Made by a program: the position numbers and the translations under genes. Positions 1 to 11,402 of a stretch of 64,000 nt of DNA are shown in pieces. The stretch's first letter is position 1; the number at the start of each line of letters is the position of its first letter. Source of the stretch: Bacteroidota bacterium. Its GTDB lineage: Bacteria; Bacteroidota; Bacteroidia; Bacteroidales; Prolixibacteraceae. The DNA lies in the NCBI GenBank assembly GCA_023412195.1, contig JAEYNZ010000029.1, positions 62,001-126,000 of the forward strand, read 5' to 3'. The notes under the pieces are model-generated. The model was not told the origin of the DNA and did not search any database. It saw nothing but the letters and a program-made list of their open reading frames with translations.

Positions 1-245
1 AGGTAGTCAATGATCTGAAGAGGAGAAAAAGATAAAAGTTCTGCTTCGGGGAAATAATTTTCGTTGTGGTATGTATTTACTATAGCCAGCAGAAAATCAG
101 GATTGATCTTATTTTCCTGGCATAAAGTCAGGATCTTTTTATCCTTAAAGCCGAGACTGATTCCAAACCTGTTCAGAACAGGCAGCAGGTTATAGTTATG
201 GTCGATCAAAGTAAACGCCTTATCTTCTTTCGTGAAAATTTCCAT
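1..245 (-). CDS. Hemerythrin/ScdA-like protein, N-terminal part (cut by window edge)
   Basis: An open frame starts with ATG at 245 and runs off the left edge without a stop, giving about 81 residues (MEIFTKEDKAFTLIDHNYNL...). The stretch DHNYNLLPVLNRFGISLGF resembles the N-terminal helical domain (ScdA_N-like) found in front of hemerythrin domains in Bacteroidota, where it precedes a di-iron or DNA-binding part. The diagnostic C-terminal domain lies outside the window, so the assignment rests on the N-terminus alone. The gene points away from the divergently read sequence beyond 1150 and sits 14 bases downstream of the cation exporter stop, so the two could be co-transcribed. A LuxR-type regulator with the same N-terminal domain is the main alternative. 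Confidence 0.5.
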   Translation of the reverse strand, partial: MEIFTKEDKAFTLIDHNYNLLPVLNRFGISLGFKDKKILTLCQENKINPDFLLAIVNTYHNENYFPEAELLSFSPLQIIDY

Positions 246-259
246 AATAAATTATTTTA

Positions 260-1150
260 TTAACAGTCTGTCCTGCAAATTTTTTCAAGCGATTTATTTT
301 CAATCTGAAATGTTGCATGTTCAATGTTGAACACATTTTTTAAATCATGGTTGAGATCTTTTATAAAATCATCATTTCCCCCTTCAGGCATAACCAGATG
401 GGCAGAGATAGCTATTTGTGTAGTACTCATAGCCCATACATGCAAATCGTGAAGTGTTTCTACTCCTTTTTTAGCTTCAATGAAGTCACGGACTTTTTGA
501 ATGTCAATATTTTTAGGAACTGCATCCAGGGCAAGGTTTACTGAATCTGAAAAGAGTTGCCATGTTCCATAAAGTATGACCGCAATGATGATGAAGCTGA
601 TAATGGGGTCAATCCAGTAGTTGCCTGTAGTCAGAATCAGAAAGCCTGCTATCACAACGCCAAGTGAAACAGCAGCATCGGCAGCCATGTGCAGGAATGC
701 CCCCCTGATATTCAGGTCATTTTTTTGACCTTTCAAAAAAAGCAGTGCAGTGGCGGTGTTAATAACAACGCCTATGCCAGCCACAATAATTACCTGCAAT
801 CCTCCAACAGGCTGTGGGTTCCTGATCTTGCCAATTGCGTCCCAGCCGATGGCAGCAACTGCGCCAAATAAAAGAAGGGCGTTAAGAATTGAGACCAGAA
901 TGGTTGTTTTCCGCAATCCATAGGTATATTTTCCCCGGGGTTTTATTGTTGCCATCCAGGCAGCCATCCAGGCAAACACCAGTCCGAGCACATCGCTGGC
1001 ATTATGGCCTGCATCGGCCAGCAAAGCTGATGAATTTGCAAGGAGTCCGTATGAAATTTCAATGACAACAAATACTATATTCAATGAAATCCCAACCGCA
1101 AAGGCCCTGCTGTGTGTAACGTGGTGTGTATGTTCGCTGTGATGCGCCAT
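260..1150 (-). CDS. Cation diffusion facilitator (CzcD/ZnT-type metal exporter)
   Basis: This 296-residue inner-membrane protein exports divalent metal, most likely zinc, in exchange for protons. It has a His-rich cytoplasmic N-terminus (MAHHSEHTHHVTH), about six hydrophobic segments through residue 200 and a soluble C-terminal domain. The intramembrane metal site is visible as two HxxxD motifs, H49-D53 (HNASD) and H154-D158 (HMAAD); this HD-HD arrangement is the one known from zinc/cadmium exporters such as CzcD and YiiP-related proteins. The length is normal for the family. It is followed closely by the hemerythrin-like gene and is divergent from the glycosyltransferase. Metal specificity is inferred from the motifs only. 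Confidence 0.9.
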   Translation of the reverse strand: MAHHSEHTHHVTHSRAFAVGISLNIVFVVIEISYGLLANSSALLADAGHNASDVLGLVFAWMAAWMATIKPRGKYTYGLRKTTILVSILNALLLFGAVAAIGWDAIGKIRNPQPVGGLQVIIVAGIGVVINTATALLFLKGQKNDLNIRGAFLHMAADAAVSLGVVIAGFLILTTGNYWIDPIISFIIIAVILYGTWQLFSDSVNLALDAVPKNIDIQKVRDFIEAKKGVETLHDLHVWAMSTTQIAISAHLVMPEGGNDDFIKDLNHDLKNVFNIEHATFQIENKSLEKICRTDC

Positions 1151-1324
1151 ATCAAGTATTTATCCGGCAAAATAACAAATATTTTTTCTTATAACCGTTA
1201 AATCAATATGATCATAGCGTAACCTGGTCAAATCATTCATTATTGAGTGGGTTATTATTCATTGTTTGATGCATAATGCTTTGTTTTTTTTACCATTTTT
1301 ACATGGTATACAAAGTCTTTTGGA

Positions 1325-2440
1325 TTGAAACCTAAAAAGAAAAAAATAATCGTAGCGGTGACCAGTGATCTTGTTACTGATAACCGGGTTCATAAAGTAT
1401 GCTCTACGCTTGAAGCAATGGGTTTTGATGTACTGCTTGCTGGCAGGATAATTCCTTCGGGCTTACCACTTCAGCAAAGGAGATATCAGACTGTGAGGTT
1501 CCGTTTGCCTTTCCATAGTGGGCCTTTGTTTTATGCCTCCTACAATATCAGGTTGTTTATTTTTCTTCTCTTTTCAAGATTTGATCTTGTACTGGCGAAC
1601 GATCTGGATACTTTGCCTGGCGGATTTATTGCATCTGGATTGAAAGGCAAACCCCTGGTGTATGACAGCCATGAATATTTTACAGAAGTTCCTGAACTGG
1701 TCTCCCGTCCTTTAGTAAAAAGTATATGGGCATGGATAGAGAGGCAGATTGTCCCCCGGTTGAAGGTTGTATATACAGTGAATGAATCACTTGCACTTCT
1801 TTTTGAGGAAAAATATGGCATTCCGTTTCATGTTGTGAGAAATCTGCCTTCAGGATCCGGGGATCCTGCCAGACAACCTGTTAATCCGGCAGGTTCAGGA
1901 AAAATTATTCTTTACCAGGGTGCTGTCAATATCTACAGGGGTCTTGATAAAGCTATCATGGCCATGAAATTCCTGGAAGGTGCAGAGTTGGTGATAGCCG
2001 GTGACGGAGATATAAAAAGTGATTTGGAACAGCTTGTAATCGATGAAGGTCTCCAGAGGAAAGTAAAGTTTTTGGGACGGATACCCATTGAACAATTACA
2101 ATCAATTACCCGCGGGGCAAGTGTTGGAATATCATTAGAGGAAGATGTAGGGTTGAATTATCACTATGCATTGCCCAATAAGCTGTTTGATTATATACAG
2201 GCCCACGTGCCAGTGCTTGTTACGAATTTACCCGAAATGGCTGCAGTTGTCAGGCATTACGACATTGGGAAAGTGATTGATTCTACTGAGTCGTCAGCAC
2301 TGGCAACCGTATTGTCAGAAATGCTTGAGAACAATCAGCAACGGGAATTGTGGAAACGAAACCTGAAAAAGGCTGCGCTGGAGCTGACATGGGAAAATGA
2401 GGAAAAGGTTCTTCGGGAGCTTTTTGGCCCATTTTTATGA
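1325..2440 (+). CDS. Glycosyltransferase, GT4-like
   Basis: The 371-residue protein has the two-Rossmann (GT-B) pattern: an N-terminal acceptor domain starting with VAVTSDLVTDNRVHK and a C-terminal nucleotide-sugar domain (around residues 195-340) with GKIILYQGAVNIYRGLDKAI and LVIAGDGD. It most likely transfers a sugar from a nucleotide donor onto a cell-surface polysaccharide or glycolipid; the substrate cannot be told. The start is TTG at 1325; no in-frame ATG lies upstream and the first internal ATG (codon 37) would delete the first beta-strand. Its TGA stop abuts the stop of the convergent ftsE gene inside the palindrome TGATCA. Confidence 0.82.
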   Translation: MKPKKKKIIVAVTSDLVTDNRVHKVCSTLEAMGFDVLLAGRIIPSGLPLQQRRYQTVRFRLPFHSGPLFYASYNIRLFIFLLFSRFDLVLANDLDTLPGGFIASGLKGKPLVYDSHEYFTEVPELVSRPLVKSIWAWIERQIVPRLKVVYTVNESLALLFEEKYGIPFHVVRNLPSGSGDPARQPVNPAGSGKIILYQGAVNIYRGLDKAIMAMKFLEGAELVIAGDGDIKSDLEQLVIDEGLQRKVKFLGRIPIEQLQSITRGASVGISLEEDVGLNYHYALPNKLFDYIQAHVPVLVTNLPEMAAVVRHYDIGKVIDSTESSALATVLSEMLENNQQRELWKRNLKKAALELTWENEEKVLRELFGPFL

Positions 2441-3160
2441 TCAGGCAGAATCCAGAAGCTTTTCGAAATCAAGCAATACATGTTGAGTTGAAGAATCAGT
2501 CAGGATGCCCAGGTTGCAAATCAGGGTCCGGGCAGGTTTACTTGCTATTGCTGCAAAGTCGTGGGTAGCCATTAAAACCGTTTTACCTTCCCTGTTAAGT
2601 TCAATGAAAAGGTTCAGGATTTCCGTTGACGTTTCGGGATCAAGATTTCCGGTGGGTTCGTCAGCCAGAATAATCAACGGGTCATTGAGGATGGAGCGTG
2701 CAATGACAACACGTTGCTGCTCGCCGCCGCTAAGCTGATGTGGCATTTTCAGTTTTTTGTCTTTCATCCCGACCCTGTCCAGAACCTGCTCGATCCGCAA
2801 GGAGATGTCGTTTTTGTTTTTCCATCCGGTTGCCCGCAGAACGAATGAAAGGTTTTCAAATACATTCCGGTCGGGGAGTAATCTGAAGTCCTGAAAAACT
2901 ACTCCCAATTTTCGCCTGAGCAATGAAATCTGCTTATGACGGATCTGATGTAATTCAAAACCTGCAACTTCACCCAAACCTTTATGCAAAGGCAATTCAG
3001 CATTCAGTGTTTTAATGAGGCTCGATTTACCTGTACCAACTTTTCCTGTCACAAAAACAAATTCACCTGAATTTACAACCAGGTTTACATTCGAGAGAAT
3101 CAGGGTATCCTGCTGGTATATATCAGCTGAGATCAGTTCAATTACCTTTTCGTTATCCAT
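2441..3160 (-). CDS. ftsE: Cell division ATP-binding protein FtsE
   Basis: This 239-residue ABC ATPase shows Walker A (GKVGTGKSS, about residues 40-48), the signature LSGGEQQRV, Walker [14 protein letters not shown] and a switch His in MATHDF. The spacing [21 protein letters not shown] is typical of FtsE, which with FtsX couples ATP hydrolysis to periplasmic peptidoglycan hydrolases at the septum. No FtsX gene lies next to it, as is common in Bacteroidota. A longer reading would start at a TTG at 3166; the ATG at 3160 (MDNEKVIEL) is preferred. A LolD-like lipoprotein-release ATPase is a weaker alternative. It converges on the glycosyltransferase with no spacer. Confidence 0.85.
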   Translation of the reverse strand: MDNEKVIELISADIYQQDTLILSNVNLVVNSGEFVFVTGKVGTGKSSLIKTLNAELPLHKGLGEVAGFELHQIRHKQISLLRRKLGVVFQDFRLLPDRNVFENLSFVLRATGWKNKNDISLRIEQVLDRVGMKDKKLKMPHQLSGGEQQRVVIARSILNDPLIILADEPTGNLDPETSTEILNLFIELNREGKTVLMATHDFAAIASKPARTLICNLGILTDSSTQHVLLDFEKLLDSA

Positions 3161-3437
3161 AATCAAAAGTTGATGCCGAATATATGTTATTTTTTTTTTC
3201 TGATTTTATAATAAAGGAAAGAAATAAACAGTTTCATGTTAAGAAAAGAAACGAAAATAAACTGTGAAAAATTATGAATATGCCTAATTTAGAACTTTGA
3301 TTTATCCTGCTGCAATAAAAAAAAACTATAGTTCAACTTGTTCGACACTTTTAATTCAGGAATACCATAACAGGGTGGGATACGTTTAATATAATATGCA
3401 GCAGATAAAATGTGAAAATTAATGAAACTACTGAAGC

Positions 3438-6400
3438 ATGAAGACAATACCTTATTTAATTATTCTAATACTTTTTCTTTTTTGGCATATTCCGGGTTCA
3501 GCGCAAAAAACGGCATATTTTACAAATGTAGAAGAAGATATGCAGGTAGCCCGGGAACTTTTCCGGCAAATGAAGTACAATGCTGCTTACCGGGAGTTTG
3601 AGAAAGTACAGAGACAGGTAGATCCTAAATCGGAGCAGTATTCAGAAGCAATGTTTTATAAGGCATTGTCCTCAGTGAATGCAGGACATTCCACCGGACA
3701 CCGTTTTCTGGAACGTTTTATTTCTGATTATCCTGAAAGTCCATATACGAACCAGGCAAAGTTCAATCTGGGAAATTACCAGTTCGACAGGAAACAATAT
3801 GCTGTATTATTACGAACCTATGGGGATGTGGACCAGTCGCTATTGAACGAAGAAGACAGGATAAAGCTGCAGTACCAGAATGCCTATGCAAACCTGATGC
3901 AGGAAAATACAGAACAGGCGCTGGCAGAATTTCAGGAAATCATGGATCTGGATCATTTTTACAGTCGCCCGGCCACATATTATTGGGCACATATCATGTA
4001 CCTGAATGAAAATTACCAGTCGGCGTTAAATGGTTTTACCAGACTTGAAAATGATCCGGCATATTCCAGAGTGATTCCAATATATGTAAGCCATATTTAT
4101 TACAAGCAGGAAAGGTATCAGGATGTAGTGAATTATACTGTTTCTGTTATTGAAGATGTGGAAGAGGAACATAAAGGAGAATTGTCAAAAATAATTGGTG
4201 ATTCCTATTTTCATTTAAAAGATTATCAAAAGGCTGTTCCCTACCTGGAAACATATTACACGACTTCAGGACCCAAAACACGCGAAGACAACTATTTACT
4301 TGGTTACAGCTATTACATAACCGGTGAGCACGCCAAAGCAGTTCCTCTGCTTGAAAATGCGTCCCGGGGTAAGGATGAAATGGCACAGAATGCCTATTAT
4401 CATTTAGCTGACAGTTATATAAAGACCGGTGAGAAGGAAAAAGCAAGAATAGCATTTGAAGCCGCATCCGAATTTGATTTTAATCCCAGAATTCAGGAAG
4501 ATGCACTATTCAGTTATGCGAAACTTACATATGAATTATCCTATTCCCCTTTTAATGAAACCATTAAAGCTTTTGACCGTTACATTACTCTTTATCCCAA
4601 TTCCCAAAGAAATTCGGAGGCTTACCGTTATCTGACCGAAGTTTTTATGGTTACCCGGAATTATCAGGATGCCATAAGTTCTATAGAGAAGATTGAAGGA
4701 AAGACTCCCGATATACTTCGGGCATATCAAAGGGTTACATTTTATCGTGGCCTTGAACTTTTTAATAATTTGTCATATCACCAGGCAATTGACCTATTCA
4801 ATACATCGCTCCAAAACGGAAGCCACAACAGGGACCTCAATGCAAGAGCCCTATACTGGAAAGCAGAAGCATTATACAGGGTCAAGGAATATGCTAATTC
4901 TGCCGAAACCTACAGTCAGTTTTTACGTACTGCAGGTTCTTCTTCTCTTCCCGAATTCCGTGATGCGGAGTACAACCTCGCCTATGCATATTTCAAACTT
5001 GAGGATTACAGGCAGGCATCCACGCATTTCCGCAATTTTCTGAATGCCGGGCAGGGACAGCGGACAGAGAAACATGCCGATGCTTTAAACCGGCTGGGTG
5101 ATTATTATTTTCTTAATACAGAATACGCACTGGCACGTGAGACTTATCAAAAAGCTTATGACATGAAGCTTTTTGATGAAGATTATTCACTCTACCAGAT
5201 TGCATTCACCCAGGGGCTTCAAAATAACCAACAGGGTAAAATTAATTCACTTCAGCGCTTGCAGGAAGGTTTTCCTGATTCGGAATATGTCGACGATGCC
5301 TTATATGAACTGGGGAGGGCATATGAAAGACTGGGGCAGAACAAGGAGGCGATAAACTTTTACCGCAGGATAATAACAGAGTATACCGAAAGCACTTATT
5401 TCCCCCGGTCCTTGCTGCAAATGGGGTTAATCAGTTATAACAGCGGAGATTTGAATCAGGCTCTTGGCTATTACAAGAAGGTAGCTGAAAATTTCCCTGG
5501 TACACCTGAAGCGCAGGCTGCTGTTCTTGGCATAAGAAACAGTTATGTTGAAATGAATAATGTAGATGAATATTTTTCATATACCAGTAAACTTGGTGGT
5601 GGAGCAAGTGTCACACCATCGGAGCAGGATTCACTGACATATAATGCTGCCGAAAGGATGTACATGGCCGGGAATCCTCAGGCGGTTGCACAATTGACAA
5701 GATATCTGCAACAGTTTCCCCAGGGCAGTTTTATTGTTAATGCCCGTTTCTATCTGGCGGAGCTGCTATACAAAGAAGGAAAATATTCTGAAGCAAATAC
5801 ACATTATGCTTTTGTTGCAAAACAACCTAACAATGTTTTCTCTGAGCAGGCACTTTCCCGTGCCTCAGAATTGACATACAATGCCGGTAATTACAGCGAG
5901 GCACTTGAATATTTTGTAAGGCTTGAGAAAGTGGCAGGTAATAAATGGAACCTGTTGAAAGCATATACAGGACAAATGAGATCTTATTTTCATGAAAAGC
6001 AATACGCCGAAGCAATTAAGGCTGCTGAGAAAGCCAAAAAATCAGAAGTGGCAAATGATACATGGGTGAGGGAAGCAAATTTCATATCAGGAAAGTCTCA
6101 CTATATTTCAGGCGATCAGGGAGCAGCGCTGGGTCCATTAAGGGCTGTAGCTACTGATACGAATACAGAGCAGGGTGCTGAGGCCAAATATCTTGTTGCA
6201 GAAATCCTTTACAGACAGAATCAAAAGAAACAGGCTGAAGATGATATTATGGATTTTATTGCCAAGGGCACTCCATACCAGTTCTGGCTTGGTAAAGCCT
6301 TCCTCCTGCTTGCTGATATTTATCATGACAGGGGGGATGATTTCCAGGCTAAACACACCTTAAGAAGTGTGGTTGAAAATTATGGTGCAGATAACGATGG

Positions 6401-6509
6401 TGTGAAAGAGGAAGCTTCCCGTAAACTTGCCGCTATTGAAGTGAAGGAAAATGCGGATCAGCAGAATGCAAGAGACAGTTCATTTCAGTTGAGAATTAAG
6501 GAAAATTAA
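3438..6509 (+). CDS. Large periplasmic TPR-repeat protein
   Basis: The 1023-residue protein begins with a signal peptide (hydrophobic residues 5-19, cleavage near GSAQ) and then consists almost entirely of tetratricopeptide-type helix pairs; units such as AEYNLAYAYFKLEDYRQAS and DALYELGRAYERLGQNKEA recur to the C-terminus. TPR arrays bind peptides and scaffold complexes, so a role in outer-membrane assembly or gliding/secretion scaffolds is possible but not shown. It is followed after 11 bases by a beta-barrel gene, so the two form one unit and probably one envelope machine. The 271 bases upstream hold no clear promoter motif. No enzymatic motif is visible. Confidence 0.8.
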   Translation: MKTIPYLIILILFLFWHIPGSAQKTAYFTNVEEDMQVARELFRQMKYNAAYREFEKVQRQVDPKSEQYSEAMFYKALSSVNAGHSTGHRFLERFISDYPESPYTNQAKFNLGNYQFDRKQYAVLLRTYGDVDQSLLNEEDRIKLQYQNAYANLMQENTEQALAEFQEIMDLDHFYSRPATYYWAHIMYLNENYQSALNGFTRLENDPAYSRVIPIYVSHIYYKQERYQDVVNYTVSVIEDVEEEHKGELSKIIGDSYFHLKDYQKAVPYLETYYTTSGPKTREDNYLLGYSYYITGEHAKAVPLLENASRGKDEMAQNAYYHLADSYIKTGEKEKARIAFEAASEFDFNPRIQEDALFSYAKLTYELSYSPFNETIKAFDRYITLYPNSQRNSEAYRYLTEVFMVTRNYQDAISSIEKIEGKTPDILRAYQRVTFYRGLELFNNLSYHQAIDLFNTSLQNGSHNRDLNARALYWKAEALYRVKEYANSAETYSQFLRTAGSSSLPEFRDAEYNLAYAYFKLEDYRQASTHFRNFLNAGQGQRTEKHADALNRLGDYYFLNTEYALARETYQKAYDMKLFDEDYSLYQIAFTQGLQNNQQGKINSLQRLQEGFPDSEYVDDALYELGRAYERLGQNKEAINFYRRIITEYTESTYFPRSLLQMGLISYNSGDLNQALGYYKKVAENFPGTPEAQAAVLGIRNSYVEMNNVDEYFSYTSKLGGGASVTPSEQDSLTYNAAERMYMAGNPQAVAQLTRYLQQFPQGSFIVNARFYLAELLYKEGKYSEANTHYAFVAKQPNNVFSEQALSRASELTYNAGNYSEALEYFVRLEKVAGNKWNLLKAYTGQMRSYFHEKQYAEAIKAAEKAKKSEVANDTWVREANFISGKSHYISGDQGAALGPLRAVATDTNTEQGAEAKYLVAEILYRQNQKKQAEDDIMDFIAKGTPYQFWLGKAFLLLADIYHDRGDDFQAKHTLRSVVENYGADNDGVKEEASRKLAAIEVKENADQQNARDSSFQLRIKEN

Positions 6510-6520
6510 AAAGAAATCAT

Positions 6521-8344
6521 ATGTTTGTGAAAACAGTCAGGTCGATATTGGCCATAACTTTATCTTTGATTTGCATATTTGCAGTAGGGCAAAACCGGGA
6601 TACCACTCTTACTCAGGAGGTGGAAGTAGTTAAATCTTTCCGGCCCACTATATCAGATGCAAATAAAATCAGCAGCATGCCACGGATTGAGGATGCTCAA
6701 CATGAAAGACCATCATTTGAATATAATATTTTCAGTCAGCCAATTTTTAATACTTTTTCTGTCAATACACTTAAGGCTGCTGCTTTTTCATCTGCTCCGC
6801 AGGAAGATACAGGATTTGGGCTTGTAAGGGCAGGCGTTGGTAATTATTATCGTCCTTATGGAGAAATTTTCTTTAACAGCAGGAGATCCAGAAATTCTTT
6901 TATAGGGTTGCATGGAAAACATTTATCGTCTCATGGAAAACTAACCCTTGAAAGCGGCGACAGGGTAAAAGCGCCATTTTCTGATAATGAGGCCGAGATG
7001 TTCCTCAAACACTTGTACCGGAACTCTGTCCTTTCTGTCAATCTGGGTTTTAATCACAATGGATTTAACTACTATGGGTATGCTGCTGATTCACTTCCTC
7101 AACTTCTGAAAGAAGAAGGGCAGGAGATCAATTATTTTGGAAACAGGCAAACCTTCACAAAGGGTAGTTTCAATATTAATCTTGAAAATGCTGCCGCCCG
7201 TAAAAATGATTTAACCTTTGATTTTGATTTTCTTTACCATTACTTCGGAGCTAAAACAGGTCAACGTGAACATTTCGGACATTTTATCGCAGATGTTAAG
7301 AAACCTGCCTACAATGGTACAGGATATCTGAAAACCGGACTGACACACGTTAATACGGATGGAACTGTTGATGAGTATCAGAAAACCTTTGGCAGAGACC
7401 AGGTGGTTCCTTCCAAAAACAGCCAGACAATTCTTACAGCTCAGCCTGCCTACATGATAGGCAGTGATATGGCAAACCTTAGAGTAGGAATAAATTCCTG
7501 GTTTATTATTGACAGCAGCAATGATTTCGTTGCAAAACTTGCACCTGATATCCGAGCCAATCTTGTACCTGTAAAGGAAATCATCAACATTTTTGCCGGA
7601 ATTGATGGTAAACTGATTCATAATCATTATTCAAAGATTGCATACGAAAATCCTTTTGTTGATCCTGAGCACCTGGTTAAGAACAGTTTTGAAAAAATTC
7701 GTTTATATGGGGGATTTGATGGTAAACTTTCACCCAAAACAAATTTTAAATTGTCAGTTGATTATTCTGTTATAAAAGACCAGCCTCTTTATTACCTGTT
7801 TAAATATCAGCAGGAAGGGCAGGTCATAGTTGACAATGATTTTGAGGTTATTTATGATAACCTGGATTTGTTAAAGTTCAACCTTGAAGTTTTCCATTTG
7901 GCCTTCAATAAAATGAACATGGTACTATCCGGCAATTACTATGTATACAAGATGGAAACTATGGAGCATGCCTGGAACCTGCCCGACTGGGATGGAAAAT
8001 TTTCTATGGCTTACCAGGTTTCTGACCAGCTGAGCCTGTCGGCTGATATGTTTTTTACAGGACAGCGCAAGGCATTGATTATGGGTGTCCCACTGAGTGA
8101 TCCCCGGCCTGTATTCCATAAGGAACTGCTGGATCCTGAAAGTCCTTTAAATGAATCTTTACAGTTGGATTCATATAGTCTTCCTACAGTGTTTGATTTA
8201 AATTTCAATGCAAACTATAAATTAACTGATCAGTTTACAATTTTTGCACAGTTAAATAATTTTGGATTTCAGAAATATCAGCGCTGGCTTGGTTACCCGG
8301 TGCAGAAATTCAACTTTCTTGGCGGCCTGAGTTATGCATTTTGA
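6521..8344 (+). CDS. Outer-membrane beta-barrel protein (TonB-receptor-like barrel)
   Basis: The 607-residue protein has a signal peptide (MFVKTVRSILAITLSLICIFAVGQ) followed by a conserved-looking segment (LTQEVEVVKSFRPTISDANKI) and a long stretch of alternating hydrophobic residues that ends in an aromatic residue (GGLSYAF), as outer-membrane barrels do. The plug domain of a classical TonB-dependent receptor is not evident, so transport of a specific ligand cannot be claimed. It lies 11 bases behind the TPR gene, and this pairing suggests that the TPR protein is its periplasmic partner. The stop is followed by the gyrB upstream region without an obvious terminator. Confidence 0.68.
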   Translation: MFVKTVRSILAITLSLICIFAVGQNRDTTLTQEVEVVKSFRPTISDANKISSMPRIEDAQHERPSFEYNIFSQPIFNTFSVNTLKAAAFSSAPQEDTGFGLVRAGVGNYYRPYGEIFFNSRRSRNSFIGLHGKHLSSHGKLTLESGDRVKAPFSDNEAEMFLKHLYRNSVLSVNLGFNHNGFNYYGYAADSLPQLLKEEGQEINYFGNRQTFTKGSFNINLENAAARKNDLTFDFDFLYHYFGAKTGQREHFGHFIADVKKPAYNGTGYLKTGLTHVNTDGTVDEYQKTFGRDQVVPSKNSQTILTAQPAYMIGSDMANLRVGINSWFIIDSSNDFVAKLAPDIRANLVPVKEIINIFAGIDGKLIHNHYSKIAYENPFVDPEHLVKNSFEKIRLYGGFDGKLSPKTNFKLSVDYSVIKDQPLYYLFKYQQEGQVIVDNDFEVIYDNLDLLKFNLEVFHLAFNKMNMVLSGNYYVYKMETMEHAWNLPDWDGKFSMAYQVSDQLSLSADMFFTGQRKALIMGVPLSDPRPVFHKELLDPESPLNESLQLDSYSLPTVFDLNFNANYKLTDQFTIFAQLNNFGFQKYQRWLGYPVQKFNFLGGLSYAF

Positions 8345-8496
8345 CAAATAAGTTCCAGGTACCAAACAGGAGAGTATAAAATACTCTTATTTAGAATCTG
8401 AGCCATAGGGTTTATGTCTCATTATCAAATTATTAACATGTTGAAAAATTGACTGTAAAAAGCACATAAAACCACCTCTCCTTGGTTTAATTTTGT

Positions 8497-8504
8497 TATA
8501 TTTG
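8497..8504 (+). promoter_or_regulatory. -7 promoter element upstream of gyrB
   Basis: TATATTTG at 8497-8504 fits the Bacteroidota -7 consensus TAnnTTTG. No good -33 TTTG is found at the usual distance. Transcription would begin near 8510, leaving a leader of about 120 bases before gyrB. Confidence 0.6.
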
Positions 8505-8507
8505 CGC

Positions 8508-10603
<2,096 letters not shown>

Positions 10604-10649
10604 AAGAATGGCCTGTTGATCGGTGTATTAATGTATTTAATAAAGAATA

Positions 10650-11231
10650 ATGAATATATGCGTTTTCTCTTCTTCCAGTAATGCCATACCTGAAATTTAT
10701 TTTGAAGAAGGCCGTAAACTGGGTAGGTTGATTGGCGAACAAGGTCATTCTGTAATTAATGGCGGTGCGAATGTTGGTTTAATGGAAACGGTTACAGTAG
10801 CTGCTGCCAATGCAGGAGCAAGGACCACCGGGATTATACCCGAGGCATTTATCAGCCGGTCACTTGCTTCTGATCAATTGCATGAACTGATCATCACCCG
10901 CGACATGCAGGAACGAAAATACCGGATGAGGGAAATGGCTGATGCTTTTATTGCGTTACCTGGTGGCTTTGGTACCCTTGAGGAAATCATGGAGGTTCTG
11001 ACACTGCGGCAGTTAAATTATCACAACAAACCTATTGTTTTTATTAACACAGGGAATTTTTTCAATTATCTTTTCCGCCAGTTTGAATTGTTCTTTGAAC
11101 AGCAATTCACGAAAAAGTTATATAAAGAACTTTATTTTGTTGCAGATGATTCGGACCAGGCACTTGCTTATATTAATTCTTATGAACCTGTTGTTCTGGA
11201 TTCTAAATGGTTTGTGGTGCCATTCAAATAA
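10650..11231 (+). CDS. LOG-family nucleotide 5'-monophosphate phosphoribohydrolase
   Basis: This 193-residue Rossmann-type protein carries the LOG signature ERKYRM (residues 89-94) and PGGFGTLEE (104-112), which bind the ribose phosphate and hold the catalytic Arg and Glu. Family members hydrolyse cytokinin riboside monophosphates or ordinary AMP-type nucleotides to base and ribose 5-phosphate; in bacteria the physiological role is often unclear. It starts at ATG 10650, 46 bases behind gyrB, and may be read through from it. The length agrees with TIGR00730-type proteins. Confidence 0.85.
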   Translation: MNICVFSSSSNAIPEIYFEEGRKLGRLIGEQGHSVINGGANVGLMETVTVAAANAGARTTGIIPEAFISRSLASDQLHELIITRDMQERKYRMREMADAFIALPGGFGTLEEIMEVLTLRQLNYHNKPIVFINTGNFFNYLFRQFELFFEQQFTKKLYKELYFVADDSDQALAYINSYEPVVLDSKWFVVPFK

Positions 11232-11402
11232 CAAATGTTCCGTTTTACCTGACATTTTGCCTGAAATGTTGTAACTTATTCACACAATCAGATTAAAGGT
11301 GTTAAATAATGCAAAATGAATTATACTAAATTCTGAATGAGGTTATAGTGGCAAATTATTTGCAATAAAGCCAATACAAATAAAAATCTTAAATTTTGAA
11401 GT

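Noticed and set aside
11252..11269. ACATTT/AAATGT hairpin behind the LOG gene as a terminator
   Set aside because: A six-pair A/T-rich stem without a following T-run is too weak to call.
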